Assembly (NCBI GenBank): GCA_902571795.1
Contig: CACGDL010000003.1
Location: 1 to 64,000 of the forward strand
Length of the DNA: 64,000 bases
Direction of reading: 5' to 3'
From: an uncultured Prochlorococcus sp.
GTDB lineage: Bacteria > Cyanobacteriota > Cyanobacteriia > PCC-6307 > Cyanobiaceae
How positions within the stretch are numbered: the stretch's first letter is position 1; every line of letters begins with the position of its first letter. The position numbers and the translations under genes are program-made. Below the pieces are notes generated by a model, which was not told where the DNA came from, made no database searches, and saw only the letters and a list, made by a program, of their open reading frames with translations. Below, piece after piece: positions 1-15,267 of the stretch.

Positions 1-1
1 A

Positions 2-247
2 AAAAATAATGACTTAATTGAGTTAGATAAAAAAATTTATGGTCCTATAACTATACAAAGTAAATCAAATAAAGAGATTAAAGGTAGAAAATTTTTAAAC
101 GTACTAAATCAAGAAAATAAAAAACTGATTCTTTCCATCAATTGTGATACAAACGAAATAAATGTGAGAATACCTGGAAGAAAATGGATGGGAAGTAAAC
201 CTGCTAAAGAAGAATTCGAAAATAATTTAATAAATGATTTTTGTTAA
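2..247 (+). CDS. C-terminal part of a hypothetical protein, 5' end outside window
   Basis: Frame open from base 2 to TAA at 245-247 (...INCDTNEINVRIPGRKWMGSKPAKEEFENNLINDFC*); no family recognised. Confidence 0.6.
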   Translation, partial: KNNDLIELDKKIYGPITIQSKSNKEIKGRKFLNVLNQENKKLILSINCDTNEINVRIPGRKWMGSKPAKEEFENNLINDFC

Positions 248-327
248 AACTTTTAATTAATATGTGTGAATAATTTGTCTAAGAATATTAATGATGAGTT
301 ATTCTACAAAAAGTTAAATTAATAGTA

Positions 328-537
328 ATGGCAATTTCAAGAGGAGATCTCGTAAGAGTAAAAAGACCAGAATCATATTGGTATAACGAAATAGGTAAAG
401 TAGCTTCAGTTGATACTTCAGGTATAAAATATAACTGTGTAGTCAGATTCGATAAAGTAAATTATGCTGGGATAAGCGGAACTGATGGTGGAGCAAATAC
501 AAACAATTTCGCTGAAAGTGAATTAGAGAAAGCTTAA
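328..537 (+). CDS. psaE: Photosystem I subunit IV PsaE
   Basis: 69 aa, [24 protein letters not shown]... typical PsaE SH3-like fold sequence. Confidence 0.97.
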   Translation: MAISRGDLVRVKRPESYWYNEIGKVASVDTSGIKYNCVVRFDKVNYAGISGTDGGANTNNFAESELEKA

Positions 538-541
538 ATAA

Positions 542-1420
542 TTGCCTGAATTACCTGAAGTAGAAACTGTTCGCAGAGGTTTAGAGCAAAAACTTAATAA
601 CTTTATTATTAAAAAAGTAGAAGTCTGTAGGGATTCAACTGTTGCATTTCCAGAAAGCAAAGAGGAATTCATTAAAGGACTTCGGAACTCACTTATTTAT
701 AAATGGAATAGAAGAGGAAAATATTTAATAGCTCAATTAGAAAAAGTTCAAAATGAGAATACTCAATTTCCTCTAGAAAATTCACAAAATAACGGATTTC
801 TTGTAGTTCATCTAAGAATGACTGGATATTTCAAATTTATTGAAGAATCAACTCATCCTTGTAAACATACAAGAATAAGATTTTTCGATAAAAATAATAA
901 TGAGCTTAGGTACGTTGACGTAAGAAGTTTTGGTCAAATGTGGTGGATTAATAAGGGCCTATCGGTTAACAAAATAATTAAAGGACTAGGATCATTAGGA
1001 CCAGAACCATTTTCTGTAGACTTTGATGCAAATTATCTTAAGAAAGTTATATCAAAAAGAACAAAATCCATAAAAGCTATTTTACTAGATCAAACAATAG
1101 TGGCAGGTATAGGTAATATTTATGCTGATGAAAGTTTATACTATGCTGGTATCTCACCTTTTAGGGAAGCTCGAACAATTAAGAAGAATGAATTAATCAA
1201 GCTCCGAGAATCAATTGTAACTGTATTAAAGAAAAGTATAGGTTCTGGGGGAACGACATTTAGTGATTTTAGGGACTTGGAAGGTGAGAATGGGAATTTT
1301 GGTTTACAGACAAATGTCTATAGGAGAACTGGAAAAGAATGTCATAAATGTGGCAATTTAATTGAAAGACAAAAAATTACTGGAAGAAGTACCCATTGGT
1401 GTCCTAAATGCCAAAAATAA
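542..1420 (+). CDS. mutM: Formamidopyrimidine-DNA glycosylase (TTG start)
   Basis: [16 protein letters not shown]-terminus; C-terminal zinc finger CHKCGN...WCPKCQK. Confidence 0.97.
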   Translation: MPELPEVETVRRGLEQKLNNFIIKKVEVCRDSTVAFPESKEEFIKGLRNSLIYKWNRRGKYLIAQLEKVQNENTQFPLENSQNNGFLVVHLRMTGYFKFIEESTHPCKHTRIRFFDKNNNELRYVDVRSFGQMWWINKGLSVNKIIKGLGSLGPEPFSVDFDANYLKKVISKRTKSIKAILLDQTIVAGIGNIYADESLYYAGISPFREARTIKKNELIKLRESIVTVLKKSIGSGGTTFSDFRDLEGENGNFGLQTNVYRRTGKECHKCGNLIERQKITGRSTHWCPKCQK

Positions 1421-1421
1421 A

Positions 1422-1451
1422 AAAGGGCTTACTCAAGCAGAGTAAACCCTT
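1422..1451. terminator. Hairpin between mutM and the 3' end of the rRNA operon, possible bidirectional terminator
   Basis: aaagggcttactc / gagtaaaccctt inverted repeat with one mismatch, between convergent units. Confidence 0.6.
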
Positions 1452-1462
1452 TAAATATTTTT

Positions 1463-1580
1463 ACCTGGCATTGAGCTATTTTCTCAAGGGGCTACCCCCT
1501 AAATATTTTCGCCGCTGATGCGTTTCACAACCGAGTTCGAGATGGATCGGAGTGGTTCCACATCGCCATGAACACCAGGA
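1463..1580 (-). rRNA. rrf: 5S ribosomal RNA
   Basis: Reverse complement TCCTGGTGTTCATGGCGATGTGGAACCACTCCGATCC...; position after 23S; ends approximate. Confidence 0.92.
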
Positions 1581-1645
1581 TAGTATGAACCTTGAGAACT
1601 GCATAGAGAATTATATCAATTAAAAACAATAAATTAAGTTTATTT

Positions 1646-4520
<2,875 letters not shown>

Positions 4521-4775
4521 ATAACTTCATAATTGAAGCATCAGCTTAATAGAATTGTTATTAATGCATTTGCACAAATAATAAATCTGCATCATAAAGA
4601 TGCTTATTGTCTTTAAAAATAATCTATGCAGTTGTCAAGGTTCTCTGAAAACAATGAAATTAATTCAATGAGTCCAGCATCTTAATGATTCCATTAGGAA
4701 GCTAGATTCGTTCAGGATGATGATCACAACTCAAAAATTTTCCTTTCTATAGATTATGGAAGAGGTGGTAATCAG

Positions 4776-4848
4776 TGGAGGTAAGCGGACTCGAACCGCT
4801 GACATCCTGCTTGCAAAGCAGGCGCTCTACCAACTGAGCTATACCCCC
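4776..4848 (-). tRNA. tRNA-Ala(TGC)
   Basis: Cloverleaf GGGGGTATAGCTCAGTTGGTAGAGCGCCTGCTTTGCAAGCAGG...GGTTCGAGTCC...; anticodon TGC. Confidence 0.97.
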
Positions 4849-4860
4849 AACATAGAGATA

Positions 4861-4934
<74 letters not shown>

Positions 4935-5060
4935 AGGAAAAATAATGGGTGTGACCTAGAAAAACTTAGGAAATGAAATTCTTAATAAATTAAGAACGTG
5001 AGGTACCGATCGACCTAAGGTGACAAAATAATAATATTAAACATTTTGTTGTCTCCCTGT

Positions 5061-6545
<1,485 letters not shown>

Positions 6546-7142
6546 TTCAAATCCTTTTGTAGATAAATCTACTCAATTTGAATTGCTTTATCCAAATAAA
6601 AACTTCAGTATTTGTATTTAGTTTCAGCCTCCTTAAATTTTAAGGATTACATTGAGTGCACATTAAATATTTCTAAAGTGACTTTCCAAGATCTCAGATC
6701 CGTTTGCATCAAAGCTTTAAGTCAGCAATTGATGACATTTTTATATTTTCTTGACGGGACCTCACACCTTTATTGCATGCACATCTTTAATAACTAAAAA
6801 AAATTAGTTATTTAAGACGCAATAAAAGCATCAGTTCCTAAGTTTTTAAATTTTCTAGGTGCAAAGTTAAACAACAAGTGATTAACTTATTTTGAAGGTA
6901 AAACCCTTCTTCTGGCTGAAAATCATGATCGAAATCAAAACTTCAAAAAATTCATTCATTTACCAAAAATTAGATTTAAGGTAATTTCTTGAATAATGCA
7001 AAAATTATATTTCTGCCCAGAAGAAAATACTAAACCATCCGACTGTAAATGTGCAACCTTTTATACAAAAATTTTTTATTAATTTTTTATTTGTTCAAAG
7101 TCTTCTTAAACAACTAGGCTTAAATAAAGGGATATAAATGAA

Positions 7143-8582
7143 ATGGCAGAAAGATTTAGTCAAAAAAATTTAAGAGTAAGACCAAGTTCTGATGAAGAGA
7201 AAATTGTAACAAATGCAAAAAAACACTTCGAAAAGACTTTGGTTGCAATATCAGGCGAATTAGTGGGTAGCGTTGCTGCACTAGAACACCCAACAAAAAA
7301 TAAAAAATTAAATTATGGAGAAATATTTTTAAGAGACAATGTTCCTGTAATGATTTACCTCATTACCCAAAAACGGTACGAAATTGTCAAAAAATTCCTA
7401 AGTTTATGCCTTGAGTTACAAAGCTCTAATTACCAAACACGTGGCGTATTCCCTACTAGTTTCGTTGAAGAAAATGGACAGCTCATTGGAGACTATGGTC
7501 AGAGATCAATAGGGAGGATTACTTCAGCTGATGCAAGTTTATGGTGGCCCATTTTATGTTGGTATTATGTAAATAAAAGCGGTGATTGTGCCTTCGGAAA
7601 AAGTCAAAGTGTTCAAAGAGGTATTCAACTTCTACTAGATCTAGTTCTTCATCCAACATTTGAGGGCACTCCAGTACTTTTTGTCCCAGATTGCGCATTT
7701 ATGATTGATAGACCTATGGATGTATGGGGAGCCCCCCTAGAAGTTGAAGTTTTACTTCATGGATGTTTAAAAAGTTGCATTAACTTAATGGAACTCAGTA
7801 GAGCAGATCATGTTAGTAGACTTTTAGACCAAAGACTTATTCTTACAAATCAATGGGTTAAGGATTTAGGAAGTTTTCTTTTAAAGCATTATTGGGTTAC
7901 CAGCCAAACCATGCAAATTTTAAGAAGAAGGCCAACTGAGCAGTATGGTGATGATCAACACTTCAATGAATTTAACGTTCAACCTCAAGTAGTTCCCTCA
8001 TGGCTTCAAGATTGGTTAGAGAATAGAGGTGGCTACTTAATAGGAAATATTAGGACAGGAAGGCCTGACTTTCGATTTTATAGTTTAGGCAATTCTTTAG
8101 CATGTATGTTCGGAGTTTTGCCTCCTGAAGAACAAAGAGCTTTATTTAGATTAGTTTTACATAACAGACAGCATTTGATGGCTCAAATGCCTATGAGAAT
8201 TTGTCATCCTCATATGGATGTCGAGGAATGGCAAAATAAAACTGGATCCGATCCAAAGAATTGGCCTTGGAGTTACCATAACGGTGGTCATTGGCCAAGC
8301 TTACTTTGGTTTTTTGGTACAGCGGTCCTATTACATCAAAAGCATTATGGTTCAGACGATGTGATCCTCATGGAAGAAATGAAATCTTTAATAGAGGAAT
8401 CATATTGGTGTCAACTTAATCAATTGCCTAAGCAAGAATGGGCAGAATATTTTGATGGTCCTACAGGTACTTGGGTGGGACAACAATCAAGAACATATCA
8501 AACTTGGACAATTGTTGGATTTTTATTAATGAATCATTTTTTAAGGAATGAGAATAACGATCTAGATATGTTTAAAATTTGA
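7143..8582 (+). CDS. Neutral/alkaline invertase-like glycoside hydrolase (GH100 type)
   Basis: 479 aa with GH100-like motifs (FLRDNVPVMIYL, RSIGRITSADASLWWPILCWYY, YHNGGHWPSLLWFF). Confidence 0.85.
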   Translation: MAERFSQKNLRVRPSSDEEKIVTNAKKHFEKTLVAISGELVGSVAALEHPTKNKKLNYGEIFLRDNVPVMIYLITQKRYEIVKKFLSLCLELQSSNYQTRGVFPTSFVEENGQLIGDYGQRSIGRITSADASLWWPILCWYYVNKSGDCAFGKSQSVQRGIQLLLDLVLHPTFEGTPVLFVPDCAFMIDRPMDVWGAPLEVEVLLHGCLKSCINLMELSRADHVSRLLDQRLILTNQWVKDLGSFLLKHYWVTSQTMQILRRRPTEQYGDDQHFNEFNVQPQVVPSWLQDWLENRGGYLIGNIRTGRPDFRFYSLGNSLACMFGVLPPEEQRALFRLVLHNRQHLMAQMPMRICHPHMDVEEWQNKTGSDPKNWPWSYHNGGHWPSLLWFFGTAVLLHQKHYGSDDVILMEEMKSLIEESYWCQLNQLPKQEWAEYFDGPTGTWVGQQSRTYQTWTIVGFLLMNHFLRNENNDLDMFKI

Positions 8583-8584
8583 AC

Positions 8585-9067
8585 CTAAAATAATCCTAAG
8601 GTTAGAGATTTATCAATTGGCAAGCATGCCCCAATACCTAGGTATATTGTTAGAAAAGTTCCGAATAAGAAAACAGACATTGCTATTGGTCTTCTAAATG
8701 GATTAGAAAATTTATTAACGTTTTCGATAAAGGGTAAAATCATTAATCCAAGTGGGATTAATGTTTGAAGTGCAATACCCAAAAGTTTATTAGGAACAAC
8801 TCTAAGTATTTGAAAAACTGGGTAAAGGTACCATTCAGGAAGTATTTCAAGAGGTGTTGCGAAGGGATTGGCTTTGTCTCCCAACATTGCAGGATCAAGA
8901 ACTGCTAATCCAACTACACAGGCAATAGTTCCTAAGATAACAACAGGGAAGATATATAGTAAGTCATTTGGCCAAGCTGGTTCACCGTAATAATTATGGC
9001 CCATACCTTTAGCTAACTTTGCTCTCAATTTTGGATCAGACAGATCTGGTTTTTTTAACGTAGACAT
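8585..9067 (-). CDS. petD: Cytochrome b6-f complex subunit IV
   Basis: 160 aa, [39 protein letters not shown]. Confidence 0.98.
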
Positions 9068-9101
9068 ATGGAAAAACTAATAATGGTTTTAGTATAAGAG
9101 T

Positions 9102-9758
9102 TTATAAAGGACCTGAAATACCCTGTTTACGAATCATTAAAAAGTGCATCAACATGAAAACTGCTAATGACCATGGCAATACAAAAGTATGAAGACTGTA
9201 AAATCTTGTTAAAGTGGATTGCCCAACACTTTCTCCACCTCTAAGTAGCTCAACCATAAAGTCTCCGATTACTGGTATTGCAGCAGGAACACCAGAAACA
9301 ATCTTAACTGCCCAATAACCTACCTGATCCCAAGGTAGGGAGTATCCTGTTACTCCAAAAGCGACAGTTATGACTGCCATTACAACTCCTGTAACCCAAG
9401 TTAATTCTCTTGGTCTTTTAAATCCTCCGGTAAGATAAACCCTAAAGACATGAAGGATTAACATCAAAACCATCATTGATGCGCTCCATCTATGCACAGA
9501 TCTTATTAACCATCCAAAACTTACATCGGTCATTAAATAACTGACTGAACTATAAGCTTGAGTAACAGTAGGCTTATAGTAAAAAGTCATTGCAAAACCT
9601 GTTGCAAATTGAATTAAGAAGCATACTAAAGTTATGCCTCCTAAACAATAAAAAATATTTACGTGAGGGGGTACGTACTTGGAAGTTACGTCGTCAGTTA
9701 TGTCTTGGATTTCAAGCCTTTCTTGAAACCAGTCATAAACAGATGAAGAATTCGCCAT
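9102..9758 (-). CDS. petB: Cytochrome b6 (start trimmed to [18 protein letters not shown])
   Basis: Cytochrome b6 sequence; ATG at 9758 matches the canonical N-terminus better than the ORF-track start at 9821. Confidence 0.97.
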   Translation of the reverse strand: MANSSSVYDWFQERLEIQDITDDVTSKYVPPHVNIFYCLGGITLVCFLIQFATGFAMTFYYKPTVTQAYSSVSYLMTDVSFGWLIRSVHRWSASMMVLMLILHVFRVYLTGGFKRPRELTWVTGVVMAVITVAFGVTGYSLPWDQVGYWAVKIVSGVPAAIPVIGDFMVELLRGGESVGQSTLTRFYSLHTFVLPWSLAVFMLMHFLMIRKQGISGPL

Positions 9759-9808
9759 CCAAAAAAAAATTAGCTTTGATATAAAGAGCTTACTTAAAAT
9801 TCTTATAC

Positions 9809-11125
9809 TTGGTGTTAACACTTAACCCAATGAATTCATCTTTTAACAAACTTTTAACATTCAAAACTGTGATCACTGCCTCAATGATCATCGTTTTTTC
9901 TATCAATCTTTTGTTGATTGAAAGAGTGGATGCTCTCAGTGATAGCAGGCAATTAGTACTTGACGCTTGGACCTTGGTAAACGAAGGTTTTTATGATCCA
10001 GAAAAGTTTGATGAAATCCAATGGAAAAGAATTAGACAAAAAACGTTACAGAAACAAATTGAAACAAGTGAAGAGGCTTATTCCGCAATTGAAGACATGT
10101 TAAGACCTCTAGACGATCCCTACACGAGAGTTTTACGCCCCAAAGATTATGAGCTGCTGAAATCAAGTAATTTTGGGAGTGAAATTAATGGTGTTGGGCT
10201 TCAATTAGGTGAAGATGATAACAATAAAGTTAAAGTTATTTCTACTCTTGGAGGGTCGCCAGCTGAAGAAGCTGGAATAGTAAGCGGGGACATTATCGAG
10301 ACAGTGGATGGAATCTCATCAGAAAAATTAGGGCTTGCAAGTACCGCCTCTAAGTTAAGAGGTGAATCAGGGACAAAAGTTTTAGTTGAATTATCTACGG
10401 AATCAGGAGAAATTAGAGAAGTCGATTTAGAGAGGAGATCAGTAGATCTCAGACCAGTTAGAACAAAAAGATTAAGAGATGATTCTCACACAATAGGATA
10501 TTTGAGGATAACTCAATTTAGCGAAAGCGTGCCCAAAAAAGTTGAAGAGGCTCTTCAAGAGTTAAAAGAGAAAGAAGTTGAAGGCTTAATCTTGGATCTT
10601 AGAAATAATTCAGGGGGACTAGTAAGCTCAGGTATTGCAGTTGCAGACTCATTATTGAGTGAGAAACCCGTAGTCGAGACAAAAGATAGAAATGGAATCA
10701 AAGATGCAATTATTTCTCTAAAAGAGACATCTTTTGATGGACCAATGGTGACTTTAGTAAATAAAGGCACTGCAAGTGCCAGTGAAATACTTGCTGGTTC
10801 TTTACAAGATAATGAGAGGTCAATTCTTATGGGAGAACAAACTTATGGTAAAGGTTTAATTCAATCCTTAAAAAGTTTGGGAGAAGATAGTGGTATTGCT
10901 ATAACAGTGGCTAGTTACTTAACACCAGATGGTAATAATATTCAAGGTCAAGGTATAACACCTGACAAATTACTTGATCTACCGGATGCAAGTGATTTTG
11001 GAAGTACTGACGATAAATGGGTGAAGAATGCGGAATTATTTTTAGGGTCGCTTCTAGAAAAAGACGAAGTTACAGTTCAAACAAATGAATTAAACAATGA
11101 AGAAATTAAATCTTTAAATGGCTAA
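9809..11125 (+). CDS. ctpA: Carboxyl-terminal processing protease (S41, PDZ); start may be ATG at 9830
   Basis: PDZ region [30 protein letters not shown] and catalytic region [34 protein letters not shown]. Confidence 0.92.
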   Translation: MVLTLNPMNSSFNKLLTFKTVITASMIIVFSINLLLIERVDALSDSRQLVLDAWTLVNEGFYDPEKFDEIQWKRIRQKTLQKQIETSEEAYSAIEDMLRPLDDPYTRVLRPKDYELLKSSNFGSEINGVGLQLGEDDNNKVKVISTLGGSPAEEAGIVSGDIIETVDGISSEKLGLASTASKLRGESGTKVLVELSTESGEIREVDLERRSVDLRPVRTKRLRDDSHTIGYLRITQFSESVPKKVEEALQELKEKEVEGLILDLRNNSGGLVSSGIAVADSLLSEKPVVETKDRNGIKDAIISLKETSFDGPMVTLVNKGTASASEILAGSLQDNERSILMGEQTYGKGLIQSLKSLGEDSGIAITVASYLTPDGNNIQGQGITPDKLLDLPDASDFGSTDDKWVKNAELFLGSLLEKDEVTVQTNELNNEEIKSLNG

Positions 11126-11128
11126 AGA

Positions 11129-12409
11129 TTGAAAATAAAAAATCTTAAAAATATGAGTATTAAAAGAAGTTTTCATGACCCAATTCATAAAGAAATAGTA
11201 TTTGATGCAGGAAAGCCAGAAGAATTAATGATTATGGAATTAATTGATACAGTCGCTTTTCAAAGACTAAGAAGAATAAAACAACTTGGAGCGGCATCAT
11301 TACTTTTTCATGGAGCAGAATCGAGTAGATTTACACATTCAATTGGTGTTTTTTGTATAGCTAGAAAAATTTTTAAGAGATTAATTGAAAGTAAATCTTC
11401 ATTTTGTGAAAATAAATTTGTTCTTTATGGAGCAGCTCTACTACATGATTTAGGTCATGGACCTTTAAGCCATACCAGCGAAACAATATTTGAGCATGAT
11501 CACGAACAATGGTCTGAAAAATTAGTAACAAATTATTCTCCAATAAATTCAATTCTCAAAAAGTATGACAAGGATTTACCCAGAAAAATTTGTGAATTAT
11601 TTCAATCAAAACAACTATTTTCAAAACCTTTAAAAACATTAATAAGTAGTGAGATTGATTGCGATCGTCTCGATTATCTTTTACGCGATAGTTACAACAC
11701 AGGTACTAATTACGGTTTAGTAGATTTAGAGAGAATAATTTCGGCTCTTACCTTTTCACCTGATGGGAATATTGGAATCAAACCAAAAGGAGTGATCGCT
11801 ATTGAGCATTTCCTTGTTCTAAGAAACTTGATGTATAGAACTATCTACAATCACAAGATAAATGAAATATCAACATGGATCCTAGAAAAAATATTACACA
11901 CAATAAAACATAATTATAAAAAGAATATTTGGTTAGACAATTCTCTATATAAGTGGATTTTTTCACCTTCAAAGGTTAATTTTGATGATTTCATAAGAAA
12001 TGATGATATAACTTTTTATTATCATTTGATTAGATGGAAAGATGAATCTTTTGAGCCACTTTCTACACTATGCAAAATGTTTATTGACAGAGATCTATTA
12101 AAGGCATCAGACATAAGTTTTTTGAGTAAGATGAATAGATTAAAAATCCTTGCATTTGCCACAAAATTATGTGAAAAAAATGGTTATGATTCAGAAATAT
12201 TTTGTGGGATTAAGGAAAAGTCTTTTAAAGGTTTTGAATCTAATAATGCGTTAAAAATATGGGACGGCACTCATCAAAGCGCATTAGAAAATAGTTCTGC
12301 ATTAATAAAAACTTTAATGAGATCTGAAGAAAGCTCATTTATTATTTATCCAGATATGATCAAAAATGAAATCAAAAATGAAATTTCATTAATAAAAAAC
12401 AATTCCTAG
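11129..12409 (+). CDS. HD-domain phosphohydrolase; start may be ATG at 11153
   Basis: HDPIHKEI...RFTHSIGV...ALLHDLGHGPLSHTSE...SSEIDCDRLDYLLRDS. Confidence 0.88.
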   Translation: MKIKNLKNMSIKRSFHDPIHKEIVFDAGKPEELMIMELIDTVAFQRLRRIKQLGAASLLFHGAESSRFTHSIGVFCIARKIFKRLIESKSSFCENKFVLYGAALLHDLGHGPLSHTSETIFEHDHEQWSEKLVTNYSPINSILKKYDKDLPRKICELFQSKQLFSKPLKTLISSEIDCDRLDYLLRDSYNTGTNYGLVDLERIISALTFSPDGNIGIKPKGVIAIEHFLVLRNLMYRTIYNHKINEISTWILEKILHTIKHNYKKNIWLDNSLYKWIFSPSKVNFDDFIRNDDITFYYHLIRWKDESFEPLSTLCKMFIDRDLLKASDISFLSKMNRLKILAFATKLCEKNGYDSEIFCGIKEKSFKGFESNNALKIWDGTHQSALENSSALIKTLMRSEESSFIIYPDMIKNEIKNEISLIKNNS

Positions 12410-12419
12410 ATTTAATTCA

Positions 12420-13082
12420 ATGGAAATCGTTTTAAAAAATACAAAAAGTGAATATTTAGAGATTTTTTCTTTATTAGATTTAGATAGTATCCATGAAACT
12501 TTCAAAATGTTTGCTTCCATCAAGGAACCTTTAGAAGCAAAAATTTTTGCCGTCAGCGAGTCAATAAGTTCTCATCAATTAGCAAAATTAAAAACCCACC
12601 TTAACAAAATTAATGTTTGTTCTTTGCACATTTACTCAAATAATAGAAATACAGTATTAAGTGGGAAGTCTTTAAAAATTAATTCAGTTTTTATTAAAGA
12701 GCAAGAGATTAAAAAAAAGTTACTATCGTTAAATTCAAAAAAGAAAGACGATATTCTTCACAAAGGAACAGTACGATCAGGTGAAAGAATATCTTCAAAT
12801 GGAAACCTATGCATTATTGGAGACGTTAATCCAGGAGCAATAGTTTCCGCTAAGAAAAATATTTATGTTTGGGGCAAATTACTAGGGATCGCATTCGCAG
12901 GTAAAAGTGGAAATAAAAATGCATCTATCGCATCACTTTATCTAAACCCTTTACAGTTGAGAATTGCAGATGTGATAGCTATAGGACCAAAGGATAAACC
13001 CAAAAATTATTATCCAGAAATTGCGGTAATAGATAAACAAACGATAATTATCAAACCACACGCAATCGAAAATAAAAATTAA
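12420..13082 (+). CDS. minC: Septum site-determining protein MinC
   Basis: C-terminal beta-helix GTVRSGERISSNGNLCIIGDVNPGAIVSAKKNIYVWGKLLGIAFAG; directly upstream of minD. Confidence 0.93.
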   Translation: MEIVLKNTKSEYLEIFSLLDLDSIHETFKMFASIKEPLEAKIFAVSESISSHQLAKLKTHLNKINVCSLHIYSNNRNTVLSGKSLKINSVFIKEQEIKKKLLSLNSKKKDDILHKGTVRSGERISSNGNLCIIGDVNPGAIVSAKKNIYVWGKLLGIAFAGKSGNKNASIASLYLNPLQLRIADVIAIGPKDKPKNYYPEIAVIDKQTIIIKPHAIENKN

Positions 13083-13193
13083 TCAATAATTTGCAATAAA
13101 TTAATTCAAAATAGATAAATTTAAGAATTACTTAATCTTTAAAATATTTAACTTTCTGCAAGTGGCTTTATTATTTGTAAAATCTTAAAAATC

Positions 13194-14009
13194 GTGGGGA
13201 AGAATACTCGCACAATATTAATTTGTTCAGGTAAAGGAGGAGTTGGCAAAACAACTTTAACTGCAAACCTAGGTATAGCACTTGCTAATAGCGGAGCAAC
13301 AACTGCTGTATTAGATGCTGATTTTGGCTTAAGAAATTTAGATCTTCTTCTAGGATTAGAAAATCGCATCATTTATACGGCTCAAGATGTTCTAGACAAA
13401 AATTGTCGTCTTGACCAAGCATTGGTTAGACATAAAAAGGAACCTAATCTTGCTCTTCTACCTGCTGGAGATCCAAGGATGTTGGATTGGATGAAACCCG
13501 AAGATATGAAAAAAATTAGTGAGCTACTTAGCGAGAAATTTGATTTTGTCCTAGTAGATTGTCCTGCTGGTGTAGAAGATGGCTTTAAAAATGCTCTTGC
13601 AGCCTGTAAAGAAGCTATTGTTGTAACGAACCCGGAGTTATCGGCAGTGCGGGATGCAGATAGAGTAATAGGGATTCTTAATACTTCAGATATTGAGCCT
13701 ATTCAACTTGTAATCAATAGAGTTCGCCCTAACATGATGGCTAGTCAGGAAATGTTATCCATCGAAGATGTTCAAGGGATCCTTTCTTTGCCTTTATTAG
13801 GGATTGTTTTAGAAGATGAACAGGTAATAATAAGTACAAATAGAGGAGAGCCACTGACACTCTCAGATGGTAGATCTCCCGCAAAAAAATGTTATTTGAA
13901 TGTTTCTCAAAGACTTACAAATAAAGATGTACCAATTATCGATCTCAAAAAAGAAGGCAAAAGTCTTAAAGATAAATTCATGAGATTAATGCAAACAAAG
14001 GTTTTTTAA
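13194..14009 (+). CDS. minD: Septum site-determining ATPase MinD (GTG start)
   Basis: Deviant Walker [37 protein letters not shown]. Confidence 0.97.
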   Translation: MGKNTRTILICSGKGGVGKTTLTANLGIALANSGATTAVLDADFGLRNLDLLLGLENRIIYTAQDVLDKNCRLDQALVRHKKEPNLALLPAGDPRMLDWMKPEDMKKISELLSEKFDFVLVDCPAGVEDGFKNALAACKEAIVVTNPELSAVRDADRVIGILNTSDIEPIQLVINRVRPNMMASQEMLSIEDVQGILSLPLLGIVLEDEQVIISTNRGEPLTLSDGRSPAKKCYLNVSQRLTNKDVPIIDLKKEGKSLKDKFMRLMQTKVF

Positions 14010-14010
14010 A

Positions 14011-14346
14011 ATGATGACTCTCAGAGATCTTATAAATAAATTACTAGGCAGAGAAACGTCTAGTGCTAATACAGCTAGAGAAAGGTTACAACTTGTACTT
14101 GCTCATGACAGAGTTGATATGAGTTCCTTAACAACTGATCTTTTAGATAAAATGAGGAAAGAAATCCTTGATGTTGTTGCTAAATATGTTGAAATTGATT
14201 TTGAGGAGGTGGCAGTAAGTTTGGAGACTGAGGATAGGATGACTGCACTAGTTGCCAATTTGCCAATCAAAAGAACTATTTCAGGAGAAATAAAATTTAA
14301 AAAAACTGATAAAACTGGTAAAGCTAACAAAGATATCAAAAAGTAA
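14011..14346 (+). CDS. minE: Cell division topological specificity factor MinE
   Basis: [19 protein letters not shown]; follows minD. Confidence 0.96.
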   Translation: MMTLRDLINKLLGRETSSANTARERLQLVLAHDRVDMSSLTTDLLDKMRKEILDVVAKYVEIDFEEVAVSLETEDRMTALVANLPIKRTISGEIKFKKTDKTGKANKDIKK

Positions 14347-14412
14347 TAAATTTAAAAAAAAGCTAAAAAAATACTGATAATTGACCCTCCCTAATTGTAA
14401 GATGAAGAGATT

Positions 14413-14484
14413 GCCGGCTTAGCTCAGCGGTAGAGCAGCGCTTTTGTAAAGCGAAGGTCATCAGTTCAAATCTGTTAGCCGGCA
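14413..14484 (+). tRNA. tRNA-Thr(TGT)
   Basis: GCCGGCTTAGCTCAGCGGTAGAGCAGCGCTTTTGTAAAGCGAAGG...TAGCCGGCA; anticodon TGT. Confidence 0.96.
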
Positions 14485-14495
14485 TTTTGATTTAT

Positions 14496-14663
14496 TTAAT
14501 TCTGTTCAATATTCTTTGCTGAAAATAAAAAGACTAAACCTATCAGTGCAAGAATAGGAAAAAATCTTATTTCCAGAACATACTCTAAAAAAGATGCAAG
14601 GGGTTCAAATATCCAATAAGTAAAAAATTGAATTAATAAAACAAAAAATAATAATAAAAACAT
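14496..14663 (-). CDS. Small predicted membrane protein (55 aa), unknown function
   Basis: ORF read by eye: MFLLLFFVLLIQFFTYWIFEPLASFLEYVLEIRFFPILALIGLVFLFSAKNIEQN*; start overlaps upstream stop (TAATG). Confidence 0.6.
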   Translation of the reverse strand: MFLLLFFVLLIQFFTYWIFEPLASFLEYVLEIRFFPILALIGLVFLFSAKNIEQN

Positions 14664-15244
14664 TAATACAATTCCCTTACTATTACTTCTCCCTCTCTAA
14701 TCAGTTGCCAATTTCCACTGTTCTTCCAAAATATAATAGTACTAGCTTTTCCACTACTTTTCCCCCAAGGGATGGGACCCAAAATTTTTATAGAAGGGAA
14801 TTCTAGAGCGATACCTTCAGCTGTACTTGATCCTTTAAAACCTGAAATATTTGCACTTGAAGTTAACAATGGGCCTGTTTCTCTCAAAAGAGATTGTGCG
14901 ATATTTGAATTTGGAATTCTCAACCCAATAGTCTGATCATTACTGGTAAGGTATGCAGCCTGCTTTGCTGAAGCAGGAATAACAATTGTTAGAGCTCCAG
15001 GCCAATATTTTGAGGCTAAATTTTCGTAATCTTCTTTTGCTGATTCGTGAACATAATCAACTAAATGTTTATGTTCTGATCCCATAAGAATTAAGGGTTT
15101 GTTTCTATCTCTTTTTTTAAACTCATAAATAATATTTGAAAATTTTGGTAAGCACCCAATTGCAGGTAAAGTGTCTGTTGGGAAAATTATAGGCAAACCA
15201 CTTTTAAGGGTCCTACAAGCAGTTTTGCAGTCTACTAAATTCAT
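14663..15244 (-). CDS. Sua5/YciO/YrdC-family threonylcarbamoyl-AMP synthase-like protein
   Basis: PTDTLPAIGCLPKFSNIIYEFKKRDRNKPLILM...LRIPNSNIAQSLLRETGPLLTSSANISG. Confidence 0.9.
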   Translation of the reverse strand: MNLVDCKTACRTLKSGLPIIFPTDTLPAIGCLPKFSNIIYEFKKRDRNKPLILMGSEHKHLVDYVHESAKEDYENLASKYWPGALTIVIPASAKQAAYLTSNDQTIGLRIPNSNIAQSLLRETGPLLTSSANISGFKGSSTAEGIALEFPSIKILGPIPWGKSSGKASTIIFWKNSGNWQLIREGEVIVRELY

Positions 15245-15267
15245 TTAGATTAAGAACCTATAATAAT

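Noticed and set aside
6612-6797. 61-aa ORF upstream of 16S
   Set aside because: AT-rich intergenic region, atypical composition, no recognisable domain; more likely rRNA leader/promoter DNA.
9590-9784. 64-aa plus-strand ORF
   Set aside because: Antisense to petB.
14103-14339. 78-aa minus-strand ORF
   Set aside because: Antisense to minE.
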